Numbered from the stretch's first letter, positions 1 to 9,510 are shown. The stretch is DNA of 64,000 bases from Corynebacterium halotolerans YIM 70093 = DSM 44683 (GCF_000341345.1 NC_020302.1:2832075-2896074), one strand, 5' to 3'. Notes: generated from the letters alone by a model not told the origin. Program-made: numbers and translations.

Positions 1-521
1 ATGCCACGGAAGACGGTCTCGTCGTAGTCGACCAGGTCGATCTTGTTGACGGCCAGGATGACGCTGCGCACGCCCAGCAGGGCCGCGACGGTCAGGTGGC
101 GGCGGGTCTGCTCGACGACGCCGTGGCGGGCGTCGATGAGCAGCACGACGACCTGGGAGGTGGACACGCCGGTGACCGTGTTGCGGGTGTACTGCACGTG
201 ACCGGGAGTGTCGGCGAGGATGAAGGTGCGCTTGTCCGTGGCGAAGTAGCGGTAGGCCACGTCGATGGTGATGCCCTGCTCGCGCTCGGCGCGCAGGCCG
301 TCGACCAGCAGCGACAGGTCGAGGCCGTCGAAACCGCGGTCGGCGGAGGTGCGCTCGACGGAGGCGAGCTGGTCGGCGAGCACGGACTTGGTGTCGTGCA
401 GCAGGCGGCCGACGAAGGTGGACTTACCGTCGTCCACGGAGCCCGCGGTGCACAGCCGCAGGGTCTCGCGCTGGGCGAGCTTCTCGGTGGCCGAGTCGGT
501 CGGGAGGGTGGCGGTGGTCAT
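1..521 (-). CDS. cysN: Sulfate adenylyltransferase large (GTPase) subunit, 3' part missing
   Basis: GTPase subunit of ATP sulfurylase; with CysD it makes adenosine 5'-phosphosulfate from sulfate and ATP in the cytoplasm. Only the first 173 codons are present; the gene runs off the left edge. The visible part is the EF-Tu-like GTP-binding domain: Walker A GSVDDGKS at residues 27-34, switch motif DTPGH, and NKID for guanine recognition. The ATG shares one base with the cysD stop (TGATG), so translation is probably coupled to cysD. Last visible gene of the leftward cysI-cysX-cysH-cysD-cysN operon. Whether a C-terminal APS kinase (CysC) is fused cannot be seen. Confidence 0.95.
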   Translation of the reverse strand, partial: MTTATLPTDSATEKLAQRETLRLCTAGSVDDGKSTFVGRLLHDTKSVLADQLASVERTSADRGFDGLDLSLLVDGLRAEREQGITIDVAYRYFATDKRTFILADTPGHVQYTRNTVTGVSTSQVVVLLIDARHGVVEQTRRHLTVAALLGVRSVILAVNKIDLVDYDETVFRG

Positions 522-1456
522 CAGAAGTAGCCTTCCTTCTTGCGGTCTTCCATCGCGGATTCGCTCAGGCGGTCGTCGGCGCGGGTGGCGCCGCGTTCGG
601 TCAGGGTCGAGGAGGCGATCTCCTCGATGACCTGGTCGATGGTGGTGGCGTCGGAGAGCACGGCGCCGGTGCAGGACATGTCGCCGACGGTGCGGTAGCG
701 CACATGCCGGGTGACGATCTCCTCGCCCTTCTTCGGGCCACCCCACTCGCCGGGGGTCAGCCACATCCCGTCGCGCTCGAAGACCTCGCGGTCGTGGGCG
801 AAGTAGATCGGGGGCAGCTCGATGCCGCGGGCGCCGATGTACTCCCAGATGTCCGCCTCGGTCCAGTTGGAGATCGGGAAGACGCGGATGTTCTCGCCGG
901 CCAGGTGACCGCCGTTGTACAGGCTCCACAGCTCCGGGCGCTGGCGGCGCGGATCCCAGCCGCCGAAGGAGTCCCGCACGGAGAACACGCGCTCCTTGGC
1001 ACGCGCGCGCTCCTCGTCGCGGCGGGCGCCGCCGAGCACGGCGTCGTAACCCTGCTCGTTGATGGTCTCCACCAGCGGGACGGTCTGCAGCGGGTTGCGG
1101 GTGCCGTCGGGGCGCTCGGTCAGGTCACCGCGGTCGATCCAGTCCTGGACCTTGGCCACGCGCAGGCGCGCCCCGGTGCGCTCGACCAGGTCGTCGCGGA
1201 ACTTGAGGACCTCGGGGAAGTTGTGGCCGGTGTCCACGTGCAGCAGCTCGAAGGGCACGGTGGCCGGGGCGAATGCGCGGCGGGCCAGCTCGTAGACCAC
1301 GACGGAGTCCTTGCCGCCGGAGAACAGCAGCCCGACCTTGTCGAACTGTCCGGCCACCTCACGCAGGATGTGGATGGACTCGTTCTCGAGGTCCTTCAGG
1401 TGCGGGGAGAGCTCGCGGGTGTTGGTGGTGTCTGGGGTGTCGATGGAAAGGGTCAT
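521..1456 (-). CDS. cysD: Sulfate adenylyltransferase small subunit CysD
   Basis: Catalytic subunit of ATP sulfurylase (sulfate + ATP to APS + PPi), partner of CysN. 311 aa, normal for the family. The PP-loop SGGKDS is at residues 46-51, and the [15 protein letters not shown] stretch typical of CysD follows. The chosen ATG gives an N-terminus beginning MTLSID and overlaps the cysH stop by ATGA; upstream in-frame starts lie inside cysH and read as low-complexity Arg/Pro. Expected control is with the operon, through the McbR-like box upstream of cysI. Confidence 0.96.
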   Translation of the reverse strand: MTLSIDTPDTTNTRELSPHLKDLENESIHILREVAGQFDKVGLLFSGGKDSVVVYELARRAFAPATVPFELLHVDTGHNFPEVLKFRDDLVERTGARLRVAKVQDWIDRGDLTERPDGTRNPLQTVPLVETINEQGYDAVLGGARRDEERARAKERVFSVRDSFGGWDPRRQRPELWSLYNGGHLAGENIRVFPISNWTEADIWEYIGARGIELPPIYFAHDREVFERDGMWLTPGEWGGPKKGEEIVTRHVRYRTVGDMSCTGAVLSDATTIDQVIEEIASSTLTERGATRADDRLSESAMEDRKKEGYF

Positions 1457-2247
1457 GAGTGGAGTCCGCATTCTGTCTTGGCGTTGCCGGCCCAGCGGCC
1501 GGCCCGGGGGTCGTCGCCCTCGGCGACGGGGAGAGTGCAGGTGGCGCACCCGATGGACGGGTACCCCTGGGTGGTCAGGGGGTGGACGATCAGGTCCCGA
1601 TCCGCGATGAAGGCGTCGGTGTCCTCAAGCGACCAGGTGATGATCGGGGAGATCTTCAGCCGGCCGGTGGCGTCCAGGCTCAGCGCCGGCGCGCTCGCCC
1701 GGGTGGGGCCGTCGGCCCTACGCAGGCCGGTGATCCAGCCCGCGTAGGGCGACAGGGACGCCGCCAGCGGTTCGACCTTGCGCATGCGGCAGCAGGCCGT
1801 GGGATTGTGGCGGTACAGGTTGCGCCCGTAGATCGAGTCCTGTTCGGCGCGCGGCAGGATGGGGGTCGCGGTGACCAGCTGCTGCGGGTACCGCTGGTCG
1901 ACGCGCTCGGCGACCTCCAGGGTCTCGTCGAAGTGGTAGCCGGTGTCCAGGAACAGGAAGTCCGCCTCCGGCAGGTGCCGGGCCGCGAGTTCGGCCAGCA
2001 CCGTGTTCTCCATGGACAGCGTCACAGCGATGCAGCCGGGCGCGTGCTCCCTGGTCCACTCGAGGATGGTCTGCGCGTCGGCGTCGTAGAGCTCGTCGGC
2101 GTAGCGCTCGACCAGCTCGGCGTTGCGCTTCGCGACGGCCGCGGGCAGCGGCGCGGTGGACTTCGGTCCCTCGGGGCTGAGCTCGGGGTCACGTGGTTCC
2201 GCGCGACCTTCGCCGTTGCCGCCGAGCAGATTGACGCTGGTGGTCAT
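1453..2247 (-). CDS. cysH: Adenylyl-sulfate (APS) reductase CysH, iron-sulfur type
   Basis: Reduces activated sulfate to sulfite. 264 aa. The sequence has the cysteine set of the 4Fe-4S APS reductases: CC at 152-153 (TACCRMRKVEPL) and CATC at 234-237, plus the catalytic ECGLH at the C-terminus (Cys260). That pattern predicts APS rather than PAPS as substrate, which fits actinobacterial sulfur assimilation. A variable leader of about 35 residues precedes the PP-loop-like core. The stop overlaps the cysD start by 4 nt; the start lies 1 nt after the cysX stop. Confidence 0.95.
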   Translation of the reverse strand: MTTSVNLLGGNGEGRAEPRDPELSPEGPKSTAPLPAAVAKRNAELVERYADELYDADAQTILEWTREHAPGCIAVTLSMENTVLAELAARHLPEADFLFLDTGYHFDETLEVAERVDQRYPQQLVTATPILPRAEQDSIYGRNLYRHNPTACCRMRKVEPLAASLSPYAGWITGLRRADGPTRASAPALSLDATGRLKISPIITWSLEDTDAFIADRDLIVHPLTTQGYPSIGCATCTLPVAEGDDPRAGRWAGNAKTECGLHS

Positions 2248-2248
2248 C

Positions 2249-2563
2249 TCAGCTGTTCACCTCTTTCTTCTCGGAACCCGCTCCGTGCGGGCCCACGGAC
2301 CCAGTGTCGCCCGAGTCGCGGAGAATTTCACGGTGGCCGTGGCGGGCGAGCGAGTCCTGGTAGGCCTGCGCGGTCGAGGGGACCGCCGCCGGCCGGTGTT
2401 CCGGATCGTCCTGGCCGTGGTAACGCACGGAGAAGACCCGGGTGCAGTCGCGGCAGGACCAGGCGAAGTCGTCCTGCGTGTCCGGGAACAACTCCTCGCC
2501 TGCGCAGTACGGGCAGTACAGGGGGTGGTTGCGGTTCGGATTGGGGGCGCGTCGCAGGCTCAC
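2249..2563 (-). CDS. cysX: CysX, small four-cysteine electron-transfer protein
   Basis: Small protein encoded between cysI and cysH in corynebacterial cys operons and assumed to deliver electrons to sulfite reductase. 104 aa, with two cysteine pairs, CPYC (17-20) and CRDC (37-40). This looks like a metal ribbon rather than a classical CxxCxxCxxxC ferredoxin. The C-terminal half is hydrophilic and poorly conserved-looking. The GTG start overlaps the cysI stop (GTGA). The redox role comes from family and context knowledge; the sequence shows only the metal-binding cysteines. Confidence 0.85.
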   Translation of the reverse strand: MSLRRAPNPNRNHPLYCPYCAGEELFPDTQDDFAWSCRDCTRVFSVRYHGQDDPEHRPAAVPSTAQAYQDSLARHGHREILRDSGDTGSVGPHGAGSEKKEVNS

Positions 2564-4257
2564 TTCAGTGCCTCCTCATCGGCGCGCTGGACCCACTCCC
2601 GGAACTGCTCACCGTCGTTGCGCTCCCGCTTGTAGTTGTTGACCACGCGGACCACATAGTCACCGAGTTCATCCGCGATGACCTTGTGACCCTTGAGCTT
2701 GCGACCGAAGTTGGGGTCGAGGCTCATTGAGCCGCCCAGGTGGACCTGGAAGCCCTCGACACGGTTGCCGTCGGCGTCGGTGACCGTCTGGCCCTTGAGA
2801 CCGATGTCGGAGACCTGGGTACGCGCGCAGGCGTTCGGGCAGCCGTTCAGCGCGATCTTCAGCGGCACATCGAGGTCGCCGAGACGGTCCTCGAGATCAT
2901 CAACCAGCTCGATGGCCCGGGCCTTGGTGGTCACGTGCGCGAGCTTGCAGAACTCCAGGCCGGTGCAGGAGATGATGCCGCGGCGGAACTCACTCGGATT
3001 CGAGTACAGGCCAACTTCGTCGAGCGCCGCTGCCAGCGGGCCCAGCTGCTCCCGCTCGACGTCGAGGAAGATCAGCTCCTTGTCTGCGGTGGTGCGGATC
3101 CGCTCGATGCCGAAGCGCTCCGCGACGTCGGCGATCGCGATGAGCTGCTCGCCCGTGGTGTGGCCGACGGTCGGCTTGACGCCGAGGTAGAAGCGCCCGT
3201 CGCGCTGCGGGTGGATGCCGATGTGATCCCGGTTTCCGGGGTTGATCGGCTGACGCGGGCCGTCCTCGAGCTGGTAGCCCAGGTACTCGCCCTCGAGCAC
3301 CTGACGGAACTTCTCGACGCCCCACTCGGCGACGAGGAACTTCAGGCGCGCCCGGTTACGCAGGCGGCGGTATCCGTAGTCACGGAAGATCGACACGACG
3401 CCGTACCAGACCTCGGGCACCTTCTCGAGCGGGACCCAGGCACCGAGCGACTGCGCCAGCATCGGGTTGGTGGACAGGCCACCGCCGACGAGCACCTCGA
3501 ATCCGGGACCGTGCTCCGGGTGCTCGCTGCCGATAAAGGCGACATCCTGCACCTCGTGGGTGACGTCCTGCCGGGAGTTGCCGGAGATGGCGGTCTTGAA
3601 CTTGCGGGGCAGGTTCTTGATGTCCTCGCGCGGCAGGTAATCGCGCTGGATCTCCTCGATCGCGGGGGTGGCGTCGATGACCTCGTCGACCGCCACGCCG
3701 GCGACCGGGGAGCCGAGGATCACGCGCGGCACGTCGCCGCAGCCCATCAGAGTGGTCAGGCCGACGGACTCGAGCTTCTCCCAGATGGTGGGCACGTCCT
3801 CGATGCGGATCCAGTGGAGCTGGATGTTCTGCCGGTCGGTGAAGTCGGCGGTGGAACGGGCGTAGTCCCGGGAGATCTCGCCGACGGCGCGCAGCCTGGC
3901 GGGCGAGGCCAGGCCACCGTCAAAACGCACACGCATCATGAAGTAATGGTCCGAGAGCTCGTAGTTCTCGAGCTGGCCGGTCAGTTCACCGCCGAGGTCC
4001 TGGCGTCGCTGGGTGTAGATGCCGAGCCACTTGAAACGCTTGAGGACATCGTCCTCCGGAATGGCGGCGAAGCCCTGCTTGGAGTAGACGTCGATGACCC
4101 GCCGCCTGACGTCCATGGCCGGATCCTCCTGCTTGACCTCCTCGTCACGGTTGAGCGGGGTCGTGCCGTCGATCTTCCACTGGCCTTCCGGCTTCTTCGC
4201 GCGCGCCGGCCGGGCCTTCCTGGCGGGACGCGCCTCTGTCGCCGTGGTCGGTGCCAT
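2560..4257 (-). CDS. cysI: Ferredoxin-dependent sulfite reductase CysI
   Basis: Six-electron reduction of sulfite to sulfide. 565 aa from the ATG chosen here, which is preceded by AAGAGGAG at 6-8 nt; a longer upstream frame lacks a ribosome site. The duplicated ferrodoxin-like and 4Fe-4S/siroheme domains are visible. Siroheme-cluster cysteines lie in CTGLEFCK (about residues 428-434) and NGCPNAC (about 470-477). The N-terminal 45 residues are basic and low in complexity (ARPARKARPARAKK). First gene of the leftward operon; it shares a 368-bp control region with divergent fpr2, the likely reductase feeding it. Confidence 0.95.
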   Translation of the reverse strand: MAPTTATEARPARKARPARAKKPEGQWKIDGTTPLNRDEEVKQEDPAMDVRRRVIDVYSKQGFAAIPEDDVLKRFKWLGIYTQRRQDLGGELTGQLENYELSDHYFMMRVRFDGGLASPARLRAVGEISRDYARSTADFTDRQNIQLHWIRIEDVPTIWEKLESVGLTTLMGCGDVPRVILGSPVAGVAVDEVIDATPAIEEIQRDYLPREDIKNLPRKFKTAISGNSRQDVTHEVQDVAFIGSEHPEHGPGFEVLVGGGLSTNPMLAQSLGAWVPLEKVPEVWYGVVSIFRDYGYRRLRNRARLKFLVAEWGVEKFRQVLEGEYLGYQLEDGPRQPINPGNRDHIGIHPQRDGRFYLGVKPTVGHTTGEQLIAIADVAERFGIERIRTTADKELIFLDVEREQLGPLAAALDEVGLYSNPSEFRRGIISCTGLEFCKLAHVTTKARAIELVDDLEDRLGDLDVPLKIALNGCPNACARTQVSDIGLKGQTVTDADGNRVEGFQVHLGGSMSLDPNFGRKLKGHKVIADELGDYVVRVVNNYKRERNDGEQFREWVQRADEEALK

Positions 4258-4349
4258 GTCTGCTCCTCTTGCTGAACTGCTCTGTCTGCTCGGGATCGGG
4301 CGCAGAATCAACCTGAAGGCGTTCCGCGCAGTACGGCACCGAACCTATC

Positions 4350-4365
4350 CGGACCACTCTGTCTA
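4350..4365. promoter_or_regulatory. McbR-like operator on the cysI side
   Basis: CGGAC-CACTCT-GTCTA matches 8 of the 10 fixed positions of the corynebacterial McbR box TAGAC-N6-GTCTA. It sits 93 bp upstream of the cysI ATG, where a repressor of the cys operon would be expected. McbR represses sulfur genes in response to S-adenosylhomocysteine in C. glutamicum; binding here is inferred. Confidence 0.5.
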
Positions 4366-4551
4366 CGACAACCCTTAATTTCAGAATGCGCCGCCATTTC
4401 GCCCGGCAAATCCTTCATCGGCAGCGGTTACCTGCATAAATTAGGATCCCCACACGATGAATAAATTAATTGACACACTCCATTGGTTATCTCATTGGAT
4501 GAATTTAAAGGCGAGGAACCTTGGCATCGCCGCCCAAGGGTGCTACTTTTA

Positions 4552-4567
4552 CAGACCAAGTGGTCTA
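4552..4567. promoter_or_regulatory. McbR-like operator at the fpr2 promoter
   Basis: CAGAC-CAAGTG-GTCTA matches 9 of 10 fixed positions of TAGAC-N6-GTCTA and includes a perfect AGACCA/TGGTCT inverted repeat. A -10-like TAGAAT at 4566-4571 overlaps its right end, so bound repressor would block the promoter. It lies 58 bp upstream of the fpr2 ATG. The rest of the 4258-4625 spacer is AT-rich and otherwise without a gene. Confidence 0.65.
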
Positions 4568-4625
4568 GAATAACCGCACCAGATTGACTGACATCTCCCC
4601 CTCCGAGCCTGAAAGGTCCCCAGTC

Positions 4626-6038
4626 ATGACTGAACCGAATCAGCCGACCGAGCAGGCCGCGCAGGACGCTGCGCCGCTGCGCGTCGCCGTCATCGGTGCC
4701 GGCCCCGCCGGCATCTACGCCTCCGATCTCCTCATCCGCAACGAGGAGCGCGAGGTCCACGTCGACCTCTTCGAGCAGATGCCCGCCCCGTTCGGCCTGA
4801 TCCGCTACGGCGTAGCCCCCGACCATCCGCGCATCAAGGGCATCGTCAAGTCCCTGCACAAGGTGCTCGACAAGCCGCGCCTGCGCCTGCTCGGCAACAT
4901 CGAGGTCGGCAAGGACATCCACGTCGACGAACTGCGCGAGTACTACGACGCCATCGTCTTCTCCACCGGAGCCGTCCGCGACCGCGAGCTGAACATCCCG
5001 GGCGCCGACCTGCCCGAGTCCTACGGCGCCGCCGATTTCGTCGGCTTCTACGACGGCAACCCGCGTTTCGACCGTGACTGGGATCTGTCCGCCAAGTCCG
5101 TCGCAGTAATCGGCGTGGGCAACGTCGGCCTGGACGTTGCCCGCATCCTGGCCAAGACCGGCGAGGAGCTCAAGGTCACCGAGATCCCGGACAACGTCTA
5201 CGAGTCCCTGAAGGACAACCAGGCCACCGAGGTCCACGTCTTCGGACGCCGCGGACCCGCCCAGGCCAAGTTCACGCCGCAGGAACTCAAGGAGCTCGAC
5301 CACTCCGACACCATCAACGTGGTCGTCGATCCGGAGGACATCGACTACGACGCCGCCTCCGAGGAGGCCCGCCGCAACTCCAAGTCCCAGGACCTGGTCT
5401 GCCAGATCCTCGAGCAGTACGCCATCCGGGAGCCGAAGGACGCCCCGCACACCCTGCAGATCCACCTCTTCGAGTCCCCGGTGGAGATCCTGGAGAAGGA
5501 CGGCCACGTGGTCGGCCTGCGCACCGAGCGCACCGAACTCGACGGCAACGGCGGCGTCAACGGCACCGGCAAGTTCACCGACTGGCCCGTCCAGGCCGTC
5601 TACCGCGCCGTCGGCTACCGCTCCGAGGGAGTGCCCGGCGTACCCTTCGACGAGGGTTCCGCGGTCATCCCGAACGACGGCGGCCACGTGCTCACCGAGG
5701 CCGGCGCCGAGACGCTGCCGGGCCTCTACGCCACCGGCTGGATCAAGCGCGGCCCCATCGGCCTGATCGGCAACACCAAGTCGGACGCCAAGCAGACCAC
5801 CGACATGCTCATCGCCGACGCCGTCGCCGGCAAGCTCGCCCCGCGCAAGCACGAGGGCGAGGACGCCATCATCGAGCTGCTCACCGAACGCGGCATCGCC
5901 TACACCACCTGGGAGGGCTGGTACCGCCTCGACGCCGAGGAGCGATCCCTGGGCGAGGCAGAGGGCCGCGAGCGCAAGAAGATCGTCGACTGGGAGGAAA
6001 TGGTCAAGCACGCCCGTGAGGTGCCGGTGTGCATCTGA
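4626..6038 (+). CDS. fpr2: Ferredoxin-NADP+ reductase, adrenodoxin-reductase type
   Basis: FAD flavoprotein that passes NADPH electrons to ferredoxin, here most likely for CysI. 470 aa. FAD-binding GAGPAGIY begins at residue 24 and the NADP-binding VIGVGNVGLD at about 160. The FprA/adrenodoxin signatures FGLIRYGVAPDHP and GWIKRGPIGLIGNTK are present. The ATG at 4626 has a GAAAGG ribosome site; an in-frame TTG 42 nt upstream is less likely. Divergent from cysI, with a McbR-like box over its promoter, so it should be co-regulated with sulfate assimilation. Confidence 0.93.
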   Translation: MTEPNQPTEQAAQDAAPLRVAVIGAGPAGIYASDLLIRNEEREVHVDLFEQMPAPFGLIRYGVAPDHPRIKGIVKSLHKVLDKPRLRLLGNIEVGKDIHVDELREYYDAIVFSTGAVRDRELNIPGADLPESYGAADFVGFYDGNPRFDRDWDLSAKSVAVIGVGNVGLDVARILAKTGEELKVTEIPDNVYESLKDNQATEVHVFGRRGPAQAKFTPQELKELDHSDTINVVVDPEDIDYDAASEEARRNSKSQDLVCQILEQYAIREPKDAPHTLQIHLFESPVEILEKDGHVVGLRTERTELDGNGGVNGTGKFTDWPVQAVYRAVGYRSEGVPGVPFDEGSAVIPNDGGHVLTEAGAETLPGLYATGWIKRGPIGLIGNTKSDAKQTTDMLIADAVAGKLAPRKHEGEDAIIELLTERGIAYTTWEGWYRLDAEERSLGEAEGRERKKIVDWEEMVKHAREVPVCI

Positions 6039-6049
6039 TGCCGGCAGAA

Positions 6050-6095
6050 AGGCAGGACCCCTGCCTCTGAGTCTGAATCCATCGATGGGATTCAG
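6050..6095. terminator. Two hairpins between convergent fpr2 and SNF2 genes
   Basis: A 7-bp stem (AGGCAGG/CCTGCCT, 6050-6066) is followed by an 8-bp stem (CTGAATCC/GGATTCAG, 6073-6095). No T-tract follows. Position directly after fpr2 supports a terminator; the remaining spacer to 6318 shows nothing recognisable. Confidence 0.45.
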
Positions 6096-6318
6096 CTGCC
6101 AGGTCAGGTGCCGGGCTGGCCCCCTTTTCTGGGCAGGTGCGGTTCCCGACCTCTGCCCGCCGCTGATTGTTCGATAAATTGTTGTCCCTGCGTGCCGACG
6201 AATTGACCGGATGCCCGGGCCACCACCGAATGACGTTGCGGCCGCGTGGCCGAGCTCATGCCTGAACGGTCACTTCTGGTTCTGACGGTGGTGGCGGACC
6301 AGACCCGAGCTGCCCCGG

Positions 6319-9123
6319 CTATTCCACCAGGGCGCGGATGTCGTCCATGCCCAGGCCATCCGCCTCGACGGTACCGCCGCCCTCGAGCACGCGGTCGAAC
6401 AAGGCGGCCTTGGACTTCTTGAGTTCCATGACCTTGGATTCGATGGTGTCCCGGGCCACCAACCGGTAGACCATCACCTGTCGCGTTTGACCGATTCGGT
6501 GGGCGCGGTCCACCGCTTGCGCCTCCGTCGCCGGGTTCCACCACGGATCCAGCAGGACAACATAATCTGCTTCGGTGAGGTTCAGCCCGAAGCCTCCCGC
6601 CTTCAGGGAGATGAAGAACACCGCAGCCTTACCCTCGCGGAACTCGTCGATGAGTTTCTGGCGTCCCCGGGTTTTCCCGTCCAGGTAGAGACTGTCGATC
6701 CCGGCCTCGACCGCCGCGTCGCGAGCCTTGGTGAGGAAACGCGTGAACTGGCTGAGCACCAGTACCCGGTGTCCCTCCGCCGCCGCCGAGGAGAGCAGTT
6801 CCGCCAGAGTGTCGAGTTTCGCCGAGGGAGCGGTGCCCTCCGCCGCCAGTTCGCAGTCCAGCGCGAGCTGACGCAGCAGGGTCAGGGAGCGGAAGACCTC
6901 GAAGCGGTTGGCGTTGAGGTCATCCACCAGACCGAGTACCTTCTGCCGCTCGCGCTGTAGGCGGCGGTCGTAGATTCTCCGGTGCTTCGGGTAAAGGTCG
7001 ACCTCCATGACGTTCTCGGTCTTCTCTGGCAGATCCGCCGCCACCAGTTCCTTGGTGCGGCGCAACAGGAACGGGCGTAGCCTGCGCTGCAGTAGCTTGA
7101 GGCGCTCGGTGTCCTTCTCCTTTTCGACGGGCGACCGGTAGAACTCAGTGAAGTGCGTTTTCCCGCCGAGTAGTCCCGGGCTGGTCAGGGACACCAGCGA
7201 CCACAGCTCCAGGAGGTTGTTCTCCAGCGGTGTGCCGGTGACCGCGATCTTGACTGGGACGTCGAGAAGCCGGGCGTTCTTGTAGGCCTTGGAGGTGTGG
7301 TTCTTGATCATCTGCGCCTCATCGAAGATCGCTGCGGACCAGGCCAGCGCAGCGTAGTCTTCGAACTCGAGGCGGAAGAGGGTGTAGCTGGTCACCACCA
7401 CCTGCGCCCCTCCGATCACTTCGGCCAGTGGCCTACCCCGCTTCTTCGCGGTGCCCTCGATCGCCACCGCAGCAAGTCCCGGCGCGAACTTCTCCACCTC
7501 GCGCACCCAGTTGCCCACCACACTGGTCGGGGCGACGACCAGGAAGGGGGCACCATCCGGATCCTCCTCGAATGCGGCGCTGATCATGGTGATCACCTGC
7601 AGGGTCTTTCCCAGCCCCATGTCATCGGCGAGCACGCCACCGAGGTTGTTCCGGCGTAGTGTCTCCAGCCAGCGGTAGCCGATCTTCTGGTAATCACGCA
7701 GGTCGGCATTGAGGGATTCCGGGACCTCGAACGTTGAATCGGCATCCGTCTGATCCGAGGCCGCGGCAAGGGAGTGGATCTTTTCCCACCAGTCGTGTTC
7801 CTGGGCATCCACGATGCCGGTCTCGACGAGTTCCTCCCACAGATCCACCTGATAGCGGCTGACCTTCAGATTCTCCACTGACGTGTCATTGAGGGTCTTG
7901 GCTTCCTCAATGATCCGCCGCAGCTGGTCGAGCTCCGGGGTGTCCAGGTTGAAGTAGGTGCCCGATGGCAGCACGAAGATCTCCTCGTTCCGGCTCAGGG
8001 CGGTGAACAGCGCCGCGAAGCTCACCTGCTCCCCGCCGACCGTGACCTCAACTTGCAGGTCAAACCAGTCCTGTTCCCCGGCGCTCATGCCGACAGTGAC
8101 CTGTGGGGCGTGAGTGGCCTGGCGGAACTCCGGTACCTCGTCAGTCATGCTGATGTGCACGTGATCGAGCTCCTGCAGGTGCGGCAGAGTCTTAGCGAGG
8201 AAGGGTACGGCCCGTTCCCTGGGCAGGGTCTGATCTACCACGGAAGCACCGGTGTCCTTCACCGCGGCCACCACCGCGGATTCGTGGTCCCGGTCCACCC
8301 GCCCCAGCGGTCCGCGGTTCCAGGACCACCTCAGATGCAGGCGCACCAGTTCGTCCTTTTCCCCGGTCACCGGCGTGACCTCCAGATTGAGCACGGCGGG
8401 CCGCGGAGCCGGGGGCTGGTAGGAATTGTCCGGTGATTCCACCGGCACCAGCTGCTGCAGCCTGGGCAGGTACTGGTTCTCGAAATCCTCCCGCTCCTCG
8501 GCTCCCACACGCAGGGTCTCCTGATTGCGGAACAGTCTCAGCAACTCGTCGCGCGGCGGCTCGGCAAAGGGACGGAGCCGGATGTCCTGGCTGCTGGCCG
8601 AGGTCTGTTCAATCTCCGCGAGCACCGTCGACGGCTTTCCGAGGAATACCAGGGTGACGCCGGGCCTGGTGGACGCGGGCGAATCTCCGAAGCACAGTTC
8701 CGGCAGCAGTTCAAGACCGCCCTCCTTCTCCTTCCGGCGGGCGGCGATCCGCAGGCGGGCCGGTTCCGCCGACAGGTCCACCGGGCGTCGGCCGTCCCAC
8801 GCGATGAACACCACGCCAGCCTCCCGTAGTTCAGTGAAGATGTCCCACAACTGTGGCAACGCCAGGGTGTCCAGGGGCAGCCAGTCCCCCTGGTGGCCGT
8901 ATCCCCAGCCGTAGCGGTACCGGTTGGTGCTACCGAGCCAGGTGTTGTACAGCTCCTTCAACAACCGAAGGACGTTCGCACCGCACTTGAGGTTGTACAG
9001 CGCGTCCCACTTGGCCTTCCCCTTGATCCAACCTGTCTTACCCCGCTGCCCCGGTCGGATTCGCAGCGAACCCGCCTCCTCGGAGAAGAACAGGCAGACA
9101 TCGTTCGTCACCTCCTCCTCCAC
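6319..9123 (-). CDS. SNF2/SWI2-family DEAD-like helicase (HelZ type)
   Basis: ATP-driven DNA translocase of the bacterial SNF2 group, related to M. tuberculosis HelZ. 934 aa. The first 450 residues are the SNF2-associated N-terminal region without clear catalytic motifs. Then come Walker A DDMGLGKT (about 500-507), DEAQ box (about 598), GTPLENN, and the C-terminal helicase motifs SLKAGGFGLNL (about 840) and QAVDRAHRIGQ. Start is uncertain: GTG at 9123 opens the frame, while a GTG four codons later directly abuts GGAGGAGG. The SWIM gene ends 33 nt upstream, so both are probably one transcript. Likely a chromosomal repair or chromatin-remodelling factor; substrate unknown. Confidence 0.9.
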   Translation of the reverse strand: MEEEVTNDVCLFFSEEAGSLRIRPGQRGKTGWIKGKAKWDALYNLKCGANVLRLLKELYNTWLGSTNRYRYGWGYGHQGDWLPLDTLALPQLWDIFTELREAGVVFIAWDGRRPVDLSAEPARLRIAARRKEKEGGLELLPELCFGDSPASTRPGVTLVFLGKPSTVLAEIEQTSASSQDIRLRPFAEPPRDELLRLFRNQETLRVGAEEREDFENQYLPRLQQLVPVESPDNSYQPPAPRPAVLNLEVTPVTGEKDELVRLHLRWSWNRGPLGRVDRDHESAVVAAVKDTGASVVDQTLPRERAVPFLAKTLPHLQELDHVHISMTDEVPEFRQATHAPQVTVGMSAGEQDWFDLQVEVTVGGEQVSFAALFTALSRNEEIFVLPSGTYFNLDTPELDQLRRIIEEAKTLNDTSVENLKVSRYQVDLWEELVETGIVDAQEHDWWEKIHSLAAASDQTDADSTFEVPESLNADLRDYQKIGYRWLETLRRNNLGGVLADDMGLGKTLQVITMISAAFEEDPDGAPFLVVAPTSVVGNWVREVEKFAPGLAAVAIEGTAKKRGRPLAEVIGGAQVVVTSYTLFRLEFEDYAALAWSAAIFDEAQMIKNHTSKAYKNARLLDVPVKIAVTGTPLENNLLELWSLVSLTSPGLLGGKTHFTEFYRSPVEKEKDTERLKLLQRRLRPFLLRRTKELVAADLPEKTENVMEVDLYPKHRRIYDRRLQRERQKVLGLVDDLNANRFEVFRSLTLLRQLALDCELAAEGTAPSAKLDTLAELLSSAAAEGHRVLVLSQFTRFLTKARDAAVEAGIDSLYLDGKTRGRQKLIDEFREGKAAVFFISLKAGGFGLNLTEADYVVLLDPWWNPATEAQAVDRAHRIGQTRQVMVYRLVARDTIESKVMELKKSKAALFDRVLEGGGTVEADGLGMDDIRALVE

Positions 9124-9156
9124 GACCGGCGGAAGAACGGAATCCAGGGTTCTACG

Positions 9157-9510
9157 CTAGGCGGGCACCGTCTTCTGCGGGGCGTCCCCGTCCGCCGCGA
9201 ATTTCACCCACCCCTTGTCGACGAGATACAGGATCGCCGCGACCTCGTGGGCACACGGCAGATCCGGGCACGTGCACTCACTGTCCACCCCGCTACCCGG
9301 CTCAATTTCGACCACAGTCTGGACCATCCCCGGTTTCCCGGGCCCATTGCGCACGAAGAAGTCGTAGACGATGCCATCTTCCACCTTCATGTGCCCGGTC
9401 AGCATCGCAGCTCGGTGGCTGTGCAGCTCAAGACCCTGCTGAAGCGTCTCCGCCGAGGTGTACTCACGGAGGACCTGAAGCGTGTATGGACTGAAAGCAG
9501 GCTGAGACAT
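9157..9510 (-). CDS. SWIM zinc-finger protein
   Basis: Small SWIM-domain protein, 117 aa. The metal site is CTCPDLPCAHEVAAI (CxC...CxH), close to the C-terminus. SWIM proteins are often encoded beside SNF2 helicases and are thought to help them engage DNA or partner proteins. Here it is the upstream gene of a leftward pair with the helicase. The ATG used (MSQPAF) is well inside a longer open frame whose upstream part reads as a shadow. Confidence 0.85.
   Translation of the reverse strand: MSQPAFSPYTLQVLREYTSAETLQQGLELHSHRAAMLTGHMKVEDGIVYDFFVRNGPGKPGMVQTVVEIEPGSGVDSECTCPDLPCAHEVAAILYLVDKGWVKFAADGDAPQKTVPA

Noticed and set aside
6319-9510. SNF2 helicase plus SWIM protein as a DISARM-like or other defence system
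   Set aside because: No methyltransferase, PLD or DUF1998 partner is nearby, and SNF2-SWIM pairs are widespread chromosomal genes in Actinobacteria.
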